This document shows positions 56,243 through 64,000 of a stretch of DNA of 64,000 nt, piece after piece. The stretch lies in assembly GCF_000739935.1 (NCBI RefSeq), contig NZ_BBJU01000012.1, forward strand, positions 124,001-188,000, given 5' to 3'. A model generated the notes under the pieces. That model was not told where the DNA came from and made no database searches. It worked only from the letters and a program-made list of their open reading frames with translations. Position numbers and translations under genes: made by a program. Position 1 is the first letter of the stretch, and each line of letters starts with the position of its first letter. Source of the DNA: Agrobacterium rubi TR3 = NBRC 13261 (lineage in GTDB: Bacteria; Pseudomonadota; Alphaproteobacteria; Rhizobiales; Rhizobiaceae).

Positions 56243-57043
56243 TCAATTTCCTCCTGAAATCATTTCCGTTAAGATCGCGGCCAGTCTCTTGCCGCCCATG
56301 GGCGCCATGTCTTTGGTTTCTTCATGGCTCAGTTCGGCCCCGGTCATTCCGGCACCGTAATTGGTAATAACGGAAGCGGCGGCAACGCGCATCCCGAAAA
56401 AGCGCGCGAGGATGACTTCAGGCACGGTGGACATGCCGACAGCATCCGCACCCAGGGTCCGCGCCATGCGGATTTCCGCCGGTGTTTCGAAGCTGGGGCC
56501 TGAGAACCACATATAAACGCCCGAAAACAGTGGCACGGTGGCGCGGATGGCGGCGTTGCGCATGGCAATCGACAGATCCGCATCATAAGCGCTGGTCATG
56601 CCAACGAAACGGCTGTCGCTGTCTTCGCCGATCAGCGGGTTCATGCCGGAATAGTTGATGTGATCGGTGATCTGCATGACCGAGCCCGGCGGCATGTCCT
56701 GCCGTACGGAACCTGCCGAATTGGTAAGGATCAGCGATTGCACGCCAATGCCGGAGAGGGCCTCGATGGCGGGGCGCATGGCGCTGGCATTGCCCTGTTC
56801 ATAGTAATGCACACGACCGGCCAGCATGAGGATGGGCTGCCCACCGAGATATCCCGCCACCAGCTCACCCGCATGGCCGGAAACGGCGCTTTCGGGAAAG
56901 CCCGGAATATCGGCATAGGGAATGCGGATGGGGTCGGTCACCTCGTCCACCAGAGAGCCGAGGCCGGAGCCGAGAACCACGGCGGTGCGTGGCATCAGCC
57001 CGTTCAGCCTGTCCACGAGGACGTCGATGATCGCGTGATCCAT
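56243..57043 (-). CDS. Purine-nucleoside phosphorylase
   Basis: Phosphorolysis of purine (deoxy)nucleosides to free base and (deoxy)ribose 1-phosphate. The 266-residue protein is of the trimeric PNP/MTAP class (PunA-like), with GSGLGSL (about 25-31), the phosphate-binding GRVHYYEQG, the TNSAGSVR segment, and GMSTVPEVILAR. The ATG overlaps the cdd stop (TGATG), so translation is coupled. A TTG just upstream is an alternative start. Confidence 0.93.
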   Translation of the reverse strand: MDHAIIDVLVDRLNGLMPRTAVVLGSGLGSLVDEVTDPIRIPYADIPGFPESAVSGHAGELVAGYLGGQPILMLAGRVHYYEQGNASAMRPAIEALSGIGVQSLILTNSAGSVRQDMPPGSVMQITDHINYSGMNPLIGEDSDSRFVGMTSAYDADLSIAMRNAAIRATVPLFSGVYMWFSGPSFETPAEIRMARTLGADAVGMSTVPEVILARFFGMRVAAASVITNYGAGMTGAELSHEETKDMAPMGGKRLAAILTEMISGGN

Positions 57044-57432
57044 CAATCCAACTCTGTCTTGAAGCTGAAGGGCAGGAGTTCATCCATGGTCATGACCTTT
57101 TGCACGCCAGCCTCGTCACAGAGATAAATCTTCGTATCGGCGGAGGCGAATTCCGCGATCTTCTGGCGGCAACCGCCGCAGGGCGGGCAGAGCGCCAGCT
57201 TTTCGGCAATCACGGCGATTTCAGTGATCTTCTTTGCCCCGCCCATGACCATGGCGCTGATGGCCGACGGTTCCGCGCACCAGCCTTGAGGAAAGGACAG
57301 GTTCTCGATATTGGCGCCCTTGTAGATCTTGCCGTCTTCGGCGCGGATGGCCGCACCGACGGGGAATTTCGAGTAGGGTGCGTGGGCAAAGGCCATGGCC
57401 TCGCGGGCGGCTTCAAAAAGCTCATGGGACAT
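57043..57432 (-). CDS. cdd: Cytidine deaminase
   Basis: Deaminates cytidine and deoxycytidine to uridine and deoxyuridine. The 129-residue homotetramer-type enzyme has the zinc and catalytic motif C52-A-E54 and P-C85-x2-C88. It lies between the second permease gene and the purine phosphorylase gene, with a one-base overlap with the latter. Together with DeoA it funnels pyrimidine nucleosides into the deo pathway. Confidence 0.96.
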   Translation of the reverse strand: MSHELFEAAREAMAFAHAPYSKFPVGAAIRAEDGKIYKGANIENLSFPQGWCAEPSAISAMVMGGAKKITEIAVIAEKLALCPPCGGCRQKIAEFASADTKIYLCDEAGVQKVMTMDELLPFSFKTELD

Positions 57433-57435
57433 GGT

Positions 57436-58407
57436 TTAACGCTCCTTCGAGTAAGCAACGCCGCCAGCCTTTGGCGGCTTGGCAACGCCTATGAAACCGG
57501 CCAGCAGAATGCAGGTGAGGATATAGGGCAGCGCCTGGAAAATCTGCACCGGCACTTCGCCGATGCCCGGAATGGCCTTGCCCTGCATGAAGTTTGCGAC
57601 CGCATCCAGAAAGCCGAAGAGCAGACAGGCGAACATGACCGGCACCGGCTTCCATTTGGCGAAGATCAGGGCGGCCAGAGCGATGTAACCCTTGCCCGCC
57701 GACATGTTGGCGATGAAGGCGGCAGACTGTGCGACGGCGAGATAGGTGCCTGCAAAGCCGCAGAGAAAGCCTGCGACGATCACAGCGCGGAAACGCATCC
57801 AGGTGACGGAAATGCCCGCCGTATCGACCGCACCGGGATTTTCACCTACGGCGCGCAGGCGCAGACCGAAGCGGGTGCGGTACAAGACCCACCACGAAAT
57901 CGGCACGGCGATGAAGGCGAGATAAGTCAGAATATTGTTGCCCGAGATGACGTTGGCATAGAGCGGGCCGATGAAAGGCACCTCGCGCATGGCATCCACA
58001 CCCGGCAGAATGATCGGCGTGAAACGGCCTTCGCCGGTGATCTGCGGCGTGCGACCGCCTTGCCCAAACCATGCCTGTCCCAGAACGACGGTGAGACCGG
58101 CGGCAACGAAGTTCAGCGCCACGCCCGAGACGATCTGGTTGCCGCGGTTGGTGATGACGGCAAAGCCATGGACCAGCGAAAAGAAGATCGACACGCCGAT
58201 GCCAGCGGCCAGACCCGCCCAAGGGTCGGACGTGATGTAGGCCACGCAGGCCGATGCGAAGGCCGCAGCCAGCATCTTGCCTTCAAGGCCGATGTCGAAC
58301 ACACCGGCGCGCTCCGAAAACAGACCTGCAAGGGCCGTAAACAACAACGGAATGGTCAGGCGGACGGTCGAACCGAGAATGCTGACCAGCATATCGAAGG
58401 TTTCCAT
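57436..58407 (-). CDS. Nucleoside ABC transporter permease 2
   Basis: A 323-residue inner-membrane permease of the BPD_transp_2 family with about 8-9 spans. Sequence GAVDTAGISVTWMRFRAVIVAGFLCG and the C-terminal segment typify BMP-dependent nucleoside permeases (YufQ/NupC-like). It pairs with the larger permease upstream, the ATPase and the BMP protein. The gene ends 3 bp before the cdd start. Confidence 0.92.
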   Translation of the reverse strand: METFDMLVSILGSTVRLTIPLLFTALAGLFSERAGVFDIGLEGKMLAAAFASACVAYITSDPWAGLAAGIGVSIFFSLVHGFAVITNRGNQIVSGVALNFVAAGLTVVLGQAWFGQGGRTPQITGEGRFTPIILPGVDAMREVPFIGPLYANVISGNNILTYLAFIAVPISWWVLYRTRFGLRLRAVGENPGAVDTAGISVTWMRFRAVIVAGFLCGFAGTYLAVAQSAAFIANMSAGKGYIALAALIFAKWKPVPVMFACLLFGFLDAVANFMQGKAIPGIGEVPVQIFQALPYILTCILLAGFIGVAKPPKAGGVAYSKER

Positions 58408-58413
58408 GGGGCC

Positions 58414-59517
58414 TTACCTCTTCACGAATTGTTGGTAGATGCGCACCAGCGCGGGGCGGTACATATATTCGAGCGCGCCTGCAAACAGGATGACGAGACC
58501 CTGAATGACGACGATCATCTCGCGGGTGATGTTGGGCATTTCAAAGGAGAGATCCGCGCCGCCCTGGTAGAGAATGCCGAAAAGCAGGGCCGCAAAGACG
58601 ATGCCGAGCGGATGGCTGCGGCCCATGAGCGACACGGCGATGCCGACGAAGCCTGCGCCACCGACGAACTCCACCTGCAAGCGTGCTGATGCGCCCATGA
58701 CAGGGTTGAGCGCCATCATGCCCGCCAGACCGCCGGAGATCAGCATGGCGATGATGACGGTGCGCGAATAGGGAATGCCCGCATAAACAGCCGCAGACGG
58801 GCTGATGCCGAGCGTGCGCATTTCATAACCCAGCTTGGTGCGCCAGATGAGCACCCAGACCAGAAACGCCGCAACCAGCGCGATGATGAAAGAGACGTTG
58901 AAGGGTGCCGGACCGAGCTTCAGGCCGAACATCGCCATCAACCAATCCAGCTTCGGCAATTGGCCGCCGGGCAGAAAGGTGCGGGTTTCCGGCGCCATCT
59001 TGCCGGGAACGATGAAGACGTTGACCAGCAGATAGACCATCAAGGCGGCTGCGATGAAATTGAACATGATGGTGGTGATGACGACGTGGCTGCCGCGTTT
59101 CGCCTGAAGCCAGCCGGGAATGAAGGCCCAGGCCGCACCGAACACGGCAGCGCCGATGACGGCAAACGGCATGGTGACATACCAGGGCACGTAACGATCC
59201 AGCGCCAGCGCGACCATGGCGGCACCCAGACCGCCAATATAGGCCTGCCCTTCCGAGCCGATGTTGAAGAGGCCCGCATGGAAGGCGACCGCGACCGAAA
59301 GGCCGGTGAAGATGAAGCTGGTTGTGTAAAACAGGGTGAAGCCGATGGCATCACCCCGGCCCAACGCTCCTTCGATCAGCAGACGCAGGGCGGCAAACGG
59401 GTCTTCGCCGATGCCCCAGACCACGAGGCCGGAGATGAAAAACGCGGTGACGAGGTTGAGAAACGGCAGAAGGCCGTAGGACATCCAGTTGGGAAGTGGG
59501 ACGGAAGCTGTACTCAT
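58414..59517 (-). CDS. Nucleoside ABC transporter permease 1
   Basis: A 367-residue permease of the same family (YufP/NupB-like) with about nine spans. Identifiable parts are LFNIGSEGQAYIGGLGAA and the cytoplasmic loop LGYEMRTLGISPSAAVYAGI. It starts 19 bp after the ATPase gene and ends 6 bp before permease 2. It forms the heterodimeric channel of the transporter. Confidence 0.92.
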   Translation of the reverse strand: MSTASVPLPNWMSYGLLPFLNLVTAFFISGLVVWGIGEDPFAALRLLIEGALGRGDAIGFTLFYTTSFIFTGLSVAVAFHAGLFNIGSEGQAYIGGLGAAMVALALDRYVPWYVTMPFAVIGAAVFGAAWAFIPGWLQAKRGSHVVITTIMFNFIAAALMVYLLVNVFIVPGKMAPETRTFLPGGQLPKLDWLMAMFGLKLGPAPFNVSFIIALVAAFLVWVLIWRTKLGYEMRTLGISPSAAVYAGIPYSRTVIIAMLISGGLAGMMALNPVMGASARLQVEFVGGAGFVGIAVSLMGRSHPLGIVFAALLFGILYQGGADLSFEMPNITREMIVVIQGLVILFAGALEYMYRPALVRIYQQFVKR

Positions 59518-59536
59518 GAGCTTTAAAGCCTTTGCC

Positions 59537-61042
59537 TTATGCGGCGATGCCGGCCATCATCAGGCCAAGCGTTTGTTCTTCGGCTTCCGCCGTTTTTTCT
59601 CCGACGATCCGGCCTGCAAACATCACCAGAATGCGGTCCGACAAAGAGCGGATTTCATCCAGCTCTACCGAGACCAGCAGAATGGCCTTGCCCGCATCGC
59701 GCATTTCGATGATGCGACGGTGGATGAATTCGATGGCACCGATATCCACCCCACGCGTCGGCTGGCCGATGATCAGCATCTTCGGATCGCGCTCGATTTC
59801 ACGCGCAACGACGATCTTCTGCTGGTTGCCACCGGAGAAATTGGCGGTCTTCAGCCGGGCATTCGGTGGGCGGATGTCATATTTCTCGATCTTTTCGACC
59901 GCATCCTTGCGAATGGCTTCGGGGTTGAGGAACATGCCTTTGCCGTAGCGGTCATCGCGGTGATAGCCGAGGATGGAGTTTTCATATTCCTCGAATTTCA
60001 GAACGAGGCCCATATGGTGGCGGTCTTCGGGAATATGGGCGAGACCCAGCTTACGCAGCACGGCGGGGTCGACCTTGTCGACGGTCTTGCCGCCCATCAG
60101 GATTTCACCGGAATGCGGCTTGCGAATGCCAGCAATGGCTTCCAGCAATTCAGACTGGCCGTTGCCAGCGACACCGGCAATGCCGACGATTTCGCCAGCG
60201 CGCACATCGAAGGAGACATCGTCCACCATGGTCACGCCACGGCTGTCCTTGACGGTGAGATTGCGGACGGAAAACAGCACGTCGCCGGGATTGGCTTCGC
60301 CTTTTTCCACACGCAGAAGCACGCGGCGACCGACCATGAGTTCGGCCAGTTCCTCGACCGTCGTTTCCGAGGTCTTGCGTGTCGCCACCATTTCGCCGCG
60401 GCGCATGACGGAGACTTCGTCGGTGATCGCCATGATCTCGCGCAGCTTGTGGGTGATGAGGATGACCGTCTTGCCCTGATCGCGCAGCACGCCCAGAATT
60501 TTGAAGAGGTGATCGGCTTCCGCCGGTGTCAGCACGCCGGTCGGCTCATCGAGGATGAGGATTTCGGCACCGCGATACATCGCCTTCAATATTTCGACGC
60601 GCTGTTGCAGGCCCACCGGCAAATCCTCGATGATCGCATCGGGATTGACCTCGAGGCCATATTCGTCTTCCAGCCGCTTCAATTCCTTGCGGGTTGCCGC
60701 CGTGCCCTTGGCGAGCAGCATGCCGCCTTCGGCACCCAGCATGATGTTTTCCAGCACCGAAAAATTCTCGACCAGCATGAAGTGCTGATGCACCATGCCG
60801 ATGCCCGCATCGATGGCGGCCTGGCTGTCCTTGATATTGACGGGCTTGCCGTCGATGCGGATTTCACCAGAATCGGCGGAATAGAAGCCGTAGAGGATCG
60901 ACATCAATGTCGATTTCCCCGCCCCGTTTTCCCCGATAATACCGTGGATGGTGCCCTTGGCAACGGTGAGATTGATATTCTTGTTGGCGTGTACGGTGCC
61001 GAATTTTTTATCGATACCGACAAGCTCGATTGCAGGTTCCAT
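59537..61042 (-). CDS. Nucleoside ABC transporter ATP-binding protein (two ABC domains)
   Basis: A 501-residue protein with tandem ABC domains. The first has Walker A GENGAGKST and the second begins near DVLFSVRNLTV. Its helical signature is NFSGGNQQKIVVARE. The N-terminal motif of domain two is degenerate (GVAGNGQSELLEAI), as is usual in the RbsA/NupA class, so only one site is probably fully active. The ATG at 61042 matches the family start; the frame is open further upstream. It sits after the BMP gene and an intergenic hairpin. Confidence 0.94.
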   Translation of the reverse strand: MEPAIELVGIDKKFGTVHANKNINLTVAKGTIHGIIGENGAGKSTLMSILYGFYSADSGEIRIDGKPVNIKDSQAAIDAGIGMVHQHFMLVENFSVLENIMLGAEGGMLLAKGTAATRKELKRLEDEYGLEVNPDAIIEDLPVGLQQRVEILKAMYRGAEILILDEPTGVLTPAEADHLFKILGVLRDQGKTVILITHKLREIMAITDEVSVMRRGEMVATRKTSETTVEELAELMVGRRVLLRVEKGEANPGDVLFSVRNLTVKDSRGVTMVDDVSFDVRAGEIVGIAGVAGNGQSELLEAIAGIRKPHSGEILMGGKTVDKVDPAVLRKLGLAHIPEDRHHMGLVLKFEEYENSILGYHRDDRYGKGMFLNPEAIRKDAVEKIEKYDIRPPNARLKTANFSGGNQQKIVVAREIERDPKMLIIGQPTRGVDIGAIEFIHRRIIEMRDAGKAILLVSVELDEIRSLSDRILVMFAGRIVGEKTAEAEEQTLGLMMAGIAA

Positions 61043-61078
61043 CGTCAACCCAAACGTCTCCGGAGGCTGGATATGAAA

Positions 61079-61109
61079 AGGGCGCAACGCGGATACCGCG
61101 ATGCGCCCT
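61079..61109 (-). other. Intercistronic hairpin between the BMP and ATPase genes
   Basis: AGGGCGCA-A-CGCGG, loop ATA, CCGCG-A-TGCGCCCT gives 13 paired bases with one A-A mismatch. It sits 16 bp after the BMP stop, followed by TTTT on the minus strand. Such stalks let the binding-protein mRNA outlast the transporter mRNA. Confidence 0.75.
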
Positions 61110-61124
61110 GATCCGAAAATCACA

Positions 61125-62117
61125 TCACTTTGGGCAAGAATTGTCCGACATATAGTCGTGAACCTTGACGGTGCCAGCGATGATATCGGCCTTCGCCTTA
61201 TCGACGGCTGCCGTCATTTCCGGCGTGATCAGAGCCTTGTTGTTGTCGTCGACAGCATACGCAACGCCATCTTCCTTGACGCCCAGAGACTGAACGCCAC
61301 CGGTGAACTTGTCGTCCTTGGTGTCCTTGAACGCATTGTAGACGGCGAGGTCAACACGCTTGACCATGGAGGTCAGAACAGAGCCGGGGTGCAGGTGGTT
61401 CTGGTTCGAGTCCACACCAATGGAGTATTTCTTATTGTCGGCTGCGGTCTGGAGAACGCCAAGACCCGTGGCGCCTGCTGCCGCGTAGATCACGTCCGCG
61501 CCCTGATCGAGCTGGTTCTTCGTCAATTCACCACCGCGAACCGGGTCGTTCCAGGCAGCACCCGTTGTGCCGGTCATGTTCTGGAAGACTTCGATCTTGT
61601 CATTGGCAGCCTTGGCACCCTGGGCGTAACCGCAGGCGAACTTGCGGATCAACGGAATGTCCATACCGCCGATGAAGCCGACCTTGCCGGTCTTGGATGC
61701 CATGCCAGCCAGAAGACCGACGAGGTAGGAACCCTCTTCTTCCTTGTAGACCACGGAGCGCACATTTGGCAGCTCTACGACGGAATCGACGATCACGAAC
61801 TTGGTGTCGGGAAACTCGGCTGCAACCTTTTCCATTGCCGAAGTCCAGGCGAAGGAGACCGCGACAACAGGGTTGAACCCACGGCTGGCGAAGTTGCGGA
61901 TGGCCTGCTCACCCTGCGTGTCGCTGGTCGGCTCGAAATCGCGGTATTCGGTACCGGTTTCAGCCTTGAACTTCTCGGCGCCTGCGGCAGCGGCTTCGTT
62001 GAACGACTTGTCGAATTTGCCGCCCGTGCCATAGACTAGCGCAGGCTTGATGTCCGCAGCCAAAGCGGAAGCCGACATCGCGGCCAGCGCGAAAAGCGTC
62101 AGAAGGGATTTTTTCAT
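61125..62117 (-). CDS. BMP-family nucleoside-binding periplasmic protein
   Basis: A 330-residue substrate-binding protein with a Sec signal peptide (about 1-20, MKKSLLTLFALAAMSASALAA). BMP (basic membrane protein) domains such as PnrA/MED bind purine nucleosides. Seen segments are YGTGGKFDKSFNEAAAAGAEKF and AASKTGKVGFIGGMDIPLIR; the signal peptide has no lipobox, so it is a soluble periplasmic form. It is first in an operon with ATPase, two permeases, cdd, PNP, deoC and deoA, which supports a nucleoside substrate. Confidence 0.94.
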   Translation of the reverse strand: MKKSLLTLFALAAMSASALAADIKPALVYGTGGKFDKSFNEAAAAGAEKFKAETGTEYRDFEPTSDTQGEQAIRNFASRGFNPVVAVSFAWTSAMEKVAAEFPDTKFVIVDSVVELPNVRSVVYKEEEGSYLVGLLAGMASKTGKVGFIGGMDIPLIRKFACGYAQGAKAANDKIEVFQNMTGTTGAAWNDPVRGGELTKNQLDQGADVIYAAAGATGLGVLQTAADNKKYSIGVDSNQNHLHPGSVLTSMVKRVDLAVYNAFKDTKDDKFTGGVQSLGVKEDGVAYAVDDNNKALITPEMTAAVDKAKADIIAGTVKVHDYMSDNSCPK

Positions 62118-62320
62118 TGTGCAGCCCTGTTGTTACAGTTTGGTTTTTTAAAGGGTCCTCCCGCAAACCCGCTGATACGGGCATGTCTGCGGAACCGCCA
62201 GCCTTTTTTAGACCGTGCGGGGGAATACTTGCATGCCTGCAAGAAAAATTCATCCGCTTTTTTTGACCCGATGGAAAAACCGTTAACTGCCGATATTTTA
62301 ATCCCTGACGACAGGCATCT
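62118..62320 (-). promoter_or_regulatory. Nucleoside operon upstream region
   Basis: About 200 bp between the BMP gene and the msrA terminator. It contains a 16-bp palindrome (62228-62243) and an AT-rich stretch. No promoter hexamers with ideal spacing were found, and no riboswitch fold was recognised. Confidence 0.4.
62228..62243. promoter_or_regulatory. Palindrome CTTGCA-TGCC-TGCAAG upstream of the nucleoside operon
   Basis: Six-base perfect arms with a 4-bp centre lie about 110 bp before the BMP start. This size and symmetry suit a LacI-, GntR- or DeoR-type repressor of a nucleoside operon. No regulator gene is adjacent, so which one binds is unknown. Confidence 0.5.
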
Positions 62321-62371
62321 GCAAAAAATAAAAGCGCCCCTCACGCCTTGGCAGACGTTGAGAGAGCGCTT
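62321..62371 (-). terminator. msrA terminator
   Basis: On the minus strand AAGCGC pairs with GCGCTT through an imperfect inner stem, and the hairpin is followed by TTTATTTTTTG. It is 26 bp after the msrA stop and upstream of the BMP gene. Confidence 0.7.
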
Positions 62372-62396
62372 CTGATCGGTCGTCCAAGCTCGAGGC

Positions 62397-63047
62397 TCAG
62401 CCGATGTTGCAGCTGACGCCGGTTCCACGCAGACCGCAGTAGCCGCCGGGGTTCTTCGCCAGATATTGCTGATGATAATCTTCCGCGTAATAGAAGATAT
62501 CCAGCGGCTCGATTTCCGTGGTGATCGACTGGCCATGACCCGCAGCCTTCAAGGCCTGCTGGAAGGTATCGCGAGCGGCCTTTGCCTGCGCCAGCTGCGC
62601 GTCACTCGTCGTATAGATCACCGAGCGATAGGTCGTACCGATATCATTGCCCTGGCGCATGCCCTGGGTCGGGTCGTGCTCCTCGAAGAATGTTTTCAGC
62701 AGCGTGGCCAAGGAGACCGTTGCCGGATCGTAGACGACTTTCACCACCTCGGCGTGGCCGGTGAGCCCCGTGGTCGTTTCCTGGTAATGCGGATTGCGGG
62801 TGATGCCGCCAGAATAGCCAACGGCGGTGACCCAAACGCCAGGGGTCTTCCAAAACAAACGTTCTGCGCCCCAGAAACAGCCCATGCCGAGATAGACCGT
62901 TTCCAGATGATCCGGATACGGGCCTTTGAGGGGGTTGCCGTTGACGAAGTGGTGTTCCGGCACGGTCACTTCTTCGTCGCGACCGGGATAAGCGGTTTCC
63001 GGTGTCGGCATCACGGTTTTCTTGGACTTGGTATCGAACCCGAACAT
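62397..63047 (-). CDS. msrA: Peptide-methionine (S)-S-oxide reductase
   Basis: Repairs oxidised methionine (S form) in proteins. The 216-residue protein has the catalytic Cys57 in GCFWG and the GYSGG-x-NPHY segment. It has about 50 residues before the catalytic Cys, the long alphaproteobacterial type, and no signal peptide. The ATG at 63047 has AAGGAGA at ideal spacing. A separate unit with its own terminator, upstream of the nucleoside operon. Confidence 0.95.
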   Translation of the reverse strand: MFGFDTKSKKTVMPTPETAYPGRDEEVTVPEHHFVNGNPLKGPYPDHLETVYLGMGCFWGAERLFWKTPGVWVTAVGYSGGITRNPHYQETTTGLTGHAEVVKVVYDPATVSLATLLKTFFEEHDPTQGMRQGNDIGTTYRSVIYTTSDAQLAQAKAARDTFQQALKAAGHGQSITTEIEPLDIFYYAEDYHQQYLAKNPGGYCGLRGTGVSCNIG

Positions 63048-63119
63048 TGCATTCTCCTTGGCGCTCACACGCGCCGCCATCTGGTTTGTGCAGTCATGGT
63101 CGTGGCGATATCCGCGTTT

Positions 63120-63428
63120 TCAACCGGAAAAGCGGCCCAGAGCCCTACGCTTCCTGTATCCCGCCATCCAGAACAGGAGGGACAGGGCCAGAAGAACTGC
63201 AAAGGCCGGAACCATCGCAAGCCCGTTTTCGAACCACCGCCACGCTTCAGGATGAATATAGTGTGCGACCCCGGCTTGTGCCATGGCAAGCGAGGCGGGA
63301 AAAAGCTGAAACCAGGCATCTTTCGCGCTCATCAGGTCCACCGACGAGGTGGCCACGGAGCGGATCGAATCAAACACACCCACGCCCACGGCTGCCGCCA
63401 GACACACAAAACTGATGAACCGGAACAT
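63120..63428 (-). CDS. Small membrane protein of unknown function
   Basis: A 102-residue protein with about three membrane segments (near 4-22, a weaker one around 40-58, and 76-95) and a basic C-terminus (YRKRRALGRFSG). The ATG at 63428 (MFRFISFVCLAA) was chosen; the frame is open upstream to 63533 but the extra part is polar and unlikely. No family was recognised. It lies upstream of msrA on the same strand with a 72-bp gap. Confidence 0.55.
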   Translation of the reverse strand: MFRFISFVCLAAAVGVGVFDSIRSVATSSVDLMSAKDAWFQLFPASLAMAQAGVAHYIHPEAWRWFENGLAMVPAFAVLLALSLLFWMAGYRKRRALGRFSG

Positions 63429-63677
63429 CGCTTTCACGAAAAAACCTCTGCCGATGGATGTGCGGGACTGCGCGGTCTGTATTTGACCGGCGCAGTCCGT
63501 TTGCGCGTTATCCCCACTGGATAAAGGTGCCAAACCACCTTTGCAATCGCGCCAATGACGATGAATTGCCCGGCAAATGAAAAAACTGTCAGATTCGGGT
63601 TGATCCCAGCGAATTCATCGGTATATATCGCGCCGTTCCAGTGATTTGCAGTTTTCCAAACATGCAGACGTTTAGAC

Positions 63678-63767
63678 GGACAGGTGGCCGAGTGGTTTAA
63701 GGCGCACGCCTGGAACGCGTGTGTGCGTGAAAGCGTACCGTGGGTTCGAATCCCACCCTGTCCGCCA
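63678..63767 (+). tRNA. tRNA-Ser, anticodon GGA
   Basis: A 90-nt class II tRNA read directly from sequence: acceptor GGACAGG/CCTGTCC with discriminator G, an anticodon loop CTGGAAC giving GGA, a long variable arm, a T-arm GTGGG-TTCGAAT-CCCAC, and an encoded CCA. It decodes UCC and UCU serine codons. Confidence 0.97.
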
Positions 63768-63811
63768 TTCTCCCAATGTAAACCTCACCAGACTTAAGTC
63801 GCTCGCCTTAC

Positions 63812-64000
63812 TCAGCCAGCCGTTTCCTTAAACAGCACGTTCTGATCCAGCAGATATCTCGAAAACAACGGTAGGCTGGCGCCGCCGATGGCGCGGGCTT
63901 GGCTACCGACGGCGCCTTCTAGGATTTCCGGGACGACGACGCCTTGGAGGTCGTGGAGATCGAGCGCCTTGCGGGTGGCTTTGGTGATGCGGGCGCGGAC
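63812..64000 (-). CDS. ROK-family protein, C-terminal end (cut by window edge)
   Basis: The last 62 codons and the TGA stop of a protein running into the window from the right; it has no start within the window. The visible sequence includes TKATRKALDLHDLQG, VVPEILEG, AVGSQARAIGGASLPLFSRYLLD, matching the C-terminus of ROK (NagC/XylR-like) transcription regulators or sugar kinases. The N-terminal half, which would decide between regulator and kinase, is outside. It lies downstream of tRNA-Ser on the opposite strand. Confidence 0.7.
   Translation of the reverse strand, partial: VRARITKATRKALDLHDLQGVVVPEILEGAVGSQARAIGGASLPLFSRYLLDQNVLFKETAG

Noticed and set aside
54612-61111. Several 500-580 codon plus-strand frames opposite deoA-deoC, the permeases and the ATPase
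   Set aside because: All lie exactly opposite well-supported minus-strand genes and show the same low-complexity His/Gln/Gly/Asp mirror composition.
63678-63811. tRNA-Ser as an integration site
   Set aside because: No integrase, no duplicated tRNA 3' end and no foreign-looking genes follow; a ROK-type gene end comes next.

Overview
The window is a stretch of chromosomal core genome from an alphaproteobacterium of the family Rhizobiaceae, most like the Agrobacterium/Rhizobium clade. Supporting signs are the protein sequences themselves (Mur-type Fur regulator, PraR-like regulator next to metK, GTG-started ihfB, ornithine-lipid genes), dnaA beside rpsT with no dnaN/recF, a RIME-like intergenic repeat, and high-GC coding with very few pseudo-features. 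About 66 protein genes and one tRNA-Ser are present. Two genes are cut by the window edges (fmt at the left, a ROK-family protein at the right). No phage, transposon, CRISPR array or integrase was seen.

Layout. 1-3.3 kb: fmt-def on the minus strand, divergent from rmuC-rbsK. 3.3-32.3 kb: a very long co-directional minus-strand block. In transcription order it reads sppA, ihfB, lapA-like, two RNA methyltransferases, lspA, a hybrid histidine kinase, olsB, mutS, glnD, murJ, trpS, usp, nfuA-like, tsaB, rimI, mur/fur, olsA/plsC, miaB, phoH, ybeY, corC, lnt, praR, metK, trmB. 32.5-37.7 kb: lptC-lptA-lptB-rpoN-hpf-ptsN on the plus strand. 37.8-39.6 kb: hrcA-grpE on the minus strand, facing rph-rdgB-hemW. 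42.4-44.3 kb: a small accessory-looking cassette (ArsR regulator, SRPBCC protein, membrane protein, DUF805 protein). 44.5-49.1 kb: dnaA, rpsT, enoyl-CoA hydratase, mutM on the minus strand. 49.2-51.6 kb: ubiE-ubiB. 51.8-53.4 kb: mmcQ-like and coaBC. 53.6 kb: a membrane-anchored retropepsin-like protease. 54.1-62.1 kb: a complete nucleoside import and catabolism operon. 62.4-64 kb: msrA, a small membrane protein, tRNA-Ser(GGA) and the ROK gene end.

How the genes work together. The left block concentrates translation quality (fmt, def, miaB, tsaB, rimI, trmB, trpS, ybeY), envelope biogenesis (lnt, lspA, murJ, sppA, olsA/olsB) and nitrogen sensing (glnD). The lpt-rpoN-hpf-ptsN cluster joins LPS export to sigma-54 and the nitrogen PTS. 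The nucleoside operon runs from periplasmic binding protein to deoxyribose-phosphate aldolase, so it can convert imported nucleosides to free bases and central metabolites.

The most interesting non-coding signals are three GANTC (CcrM-type) sites at 10-11 bp spacing upstream of dnaA, a large inverted operator between the ArsR gene and its divergent SRPBCC partner, a 22-bp palindrome upstream of metK, a heat-shock-like promoter before grpE, and hairpins or palindromes in the nucleoside operon. No clearly new multi-gene defence or mobile system was found. The ArsR-SRPBCC-membrane cassette is the best candidate for an undescribed small system.
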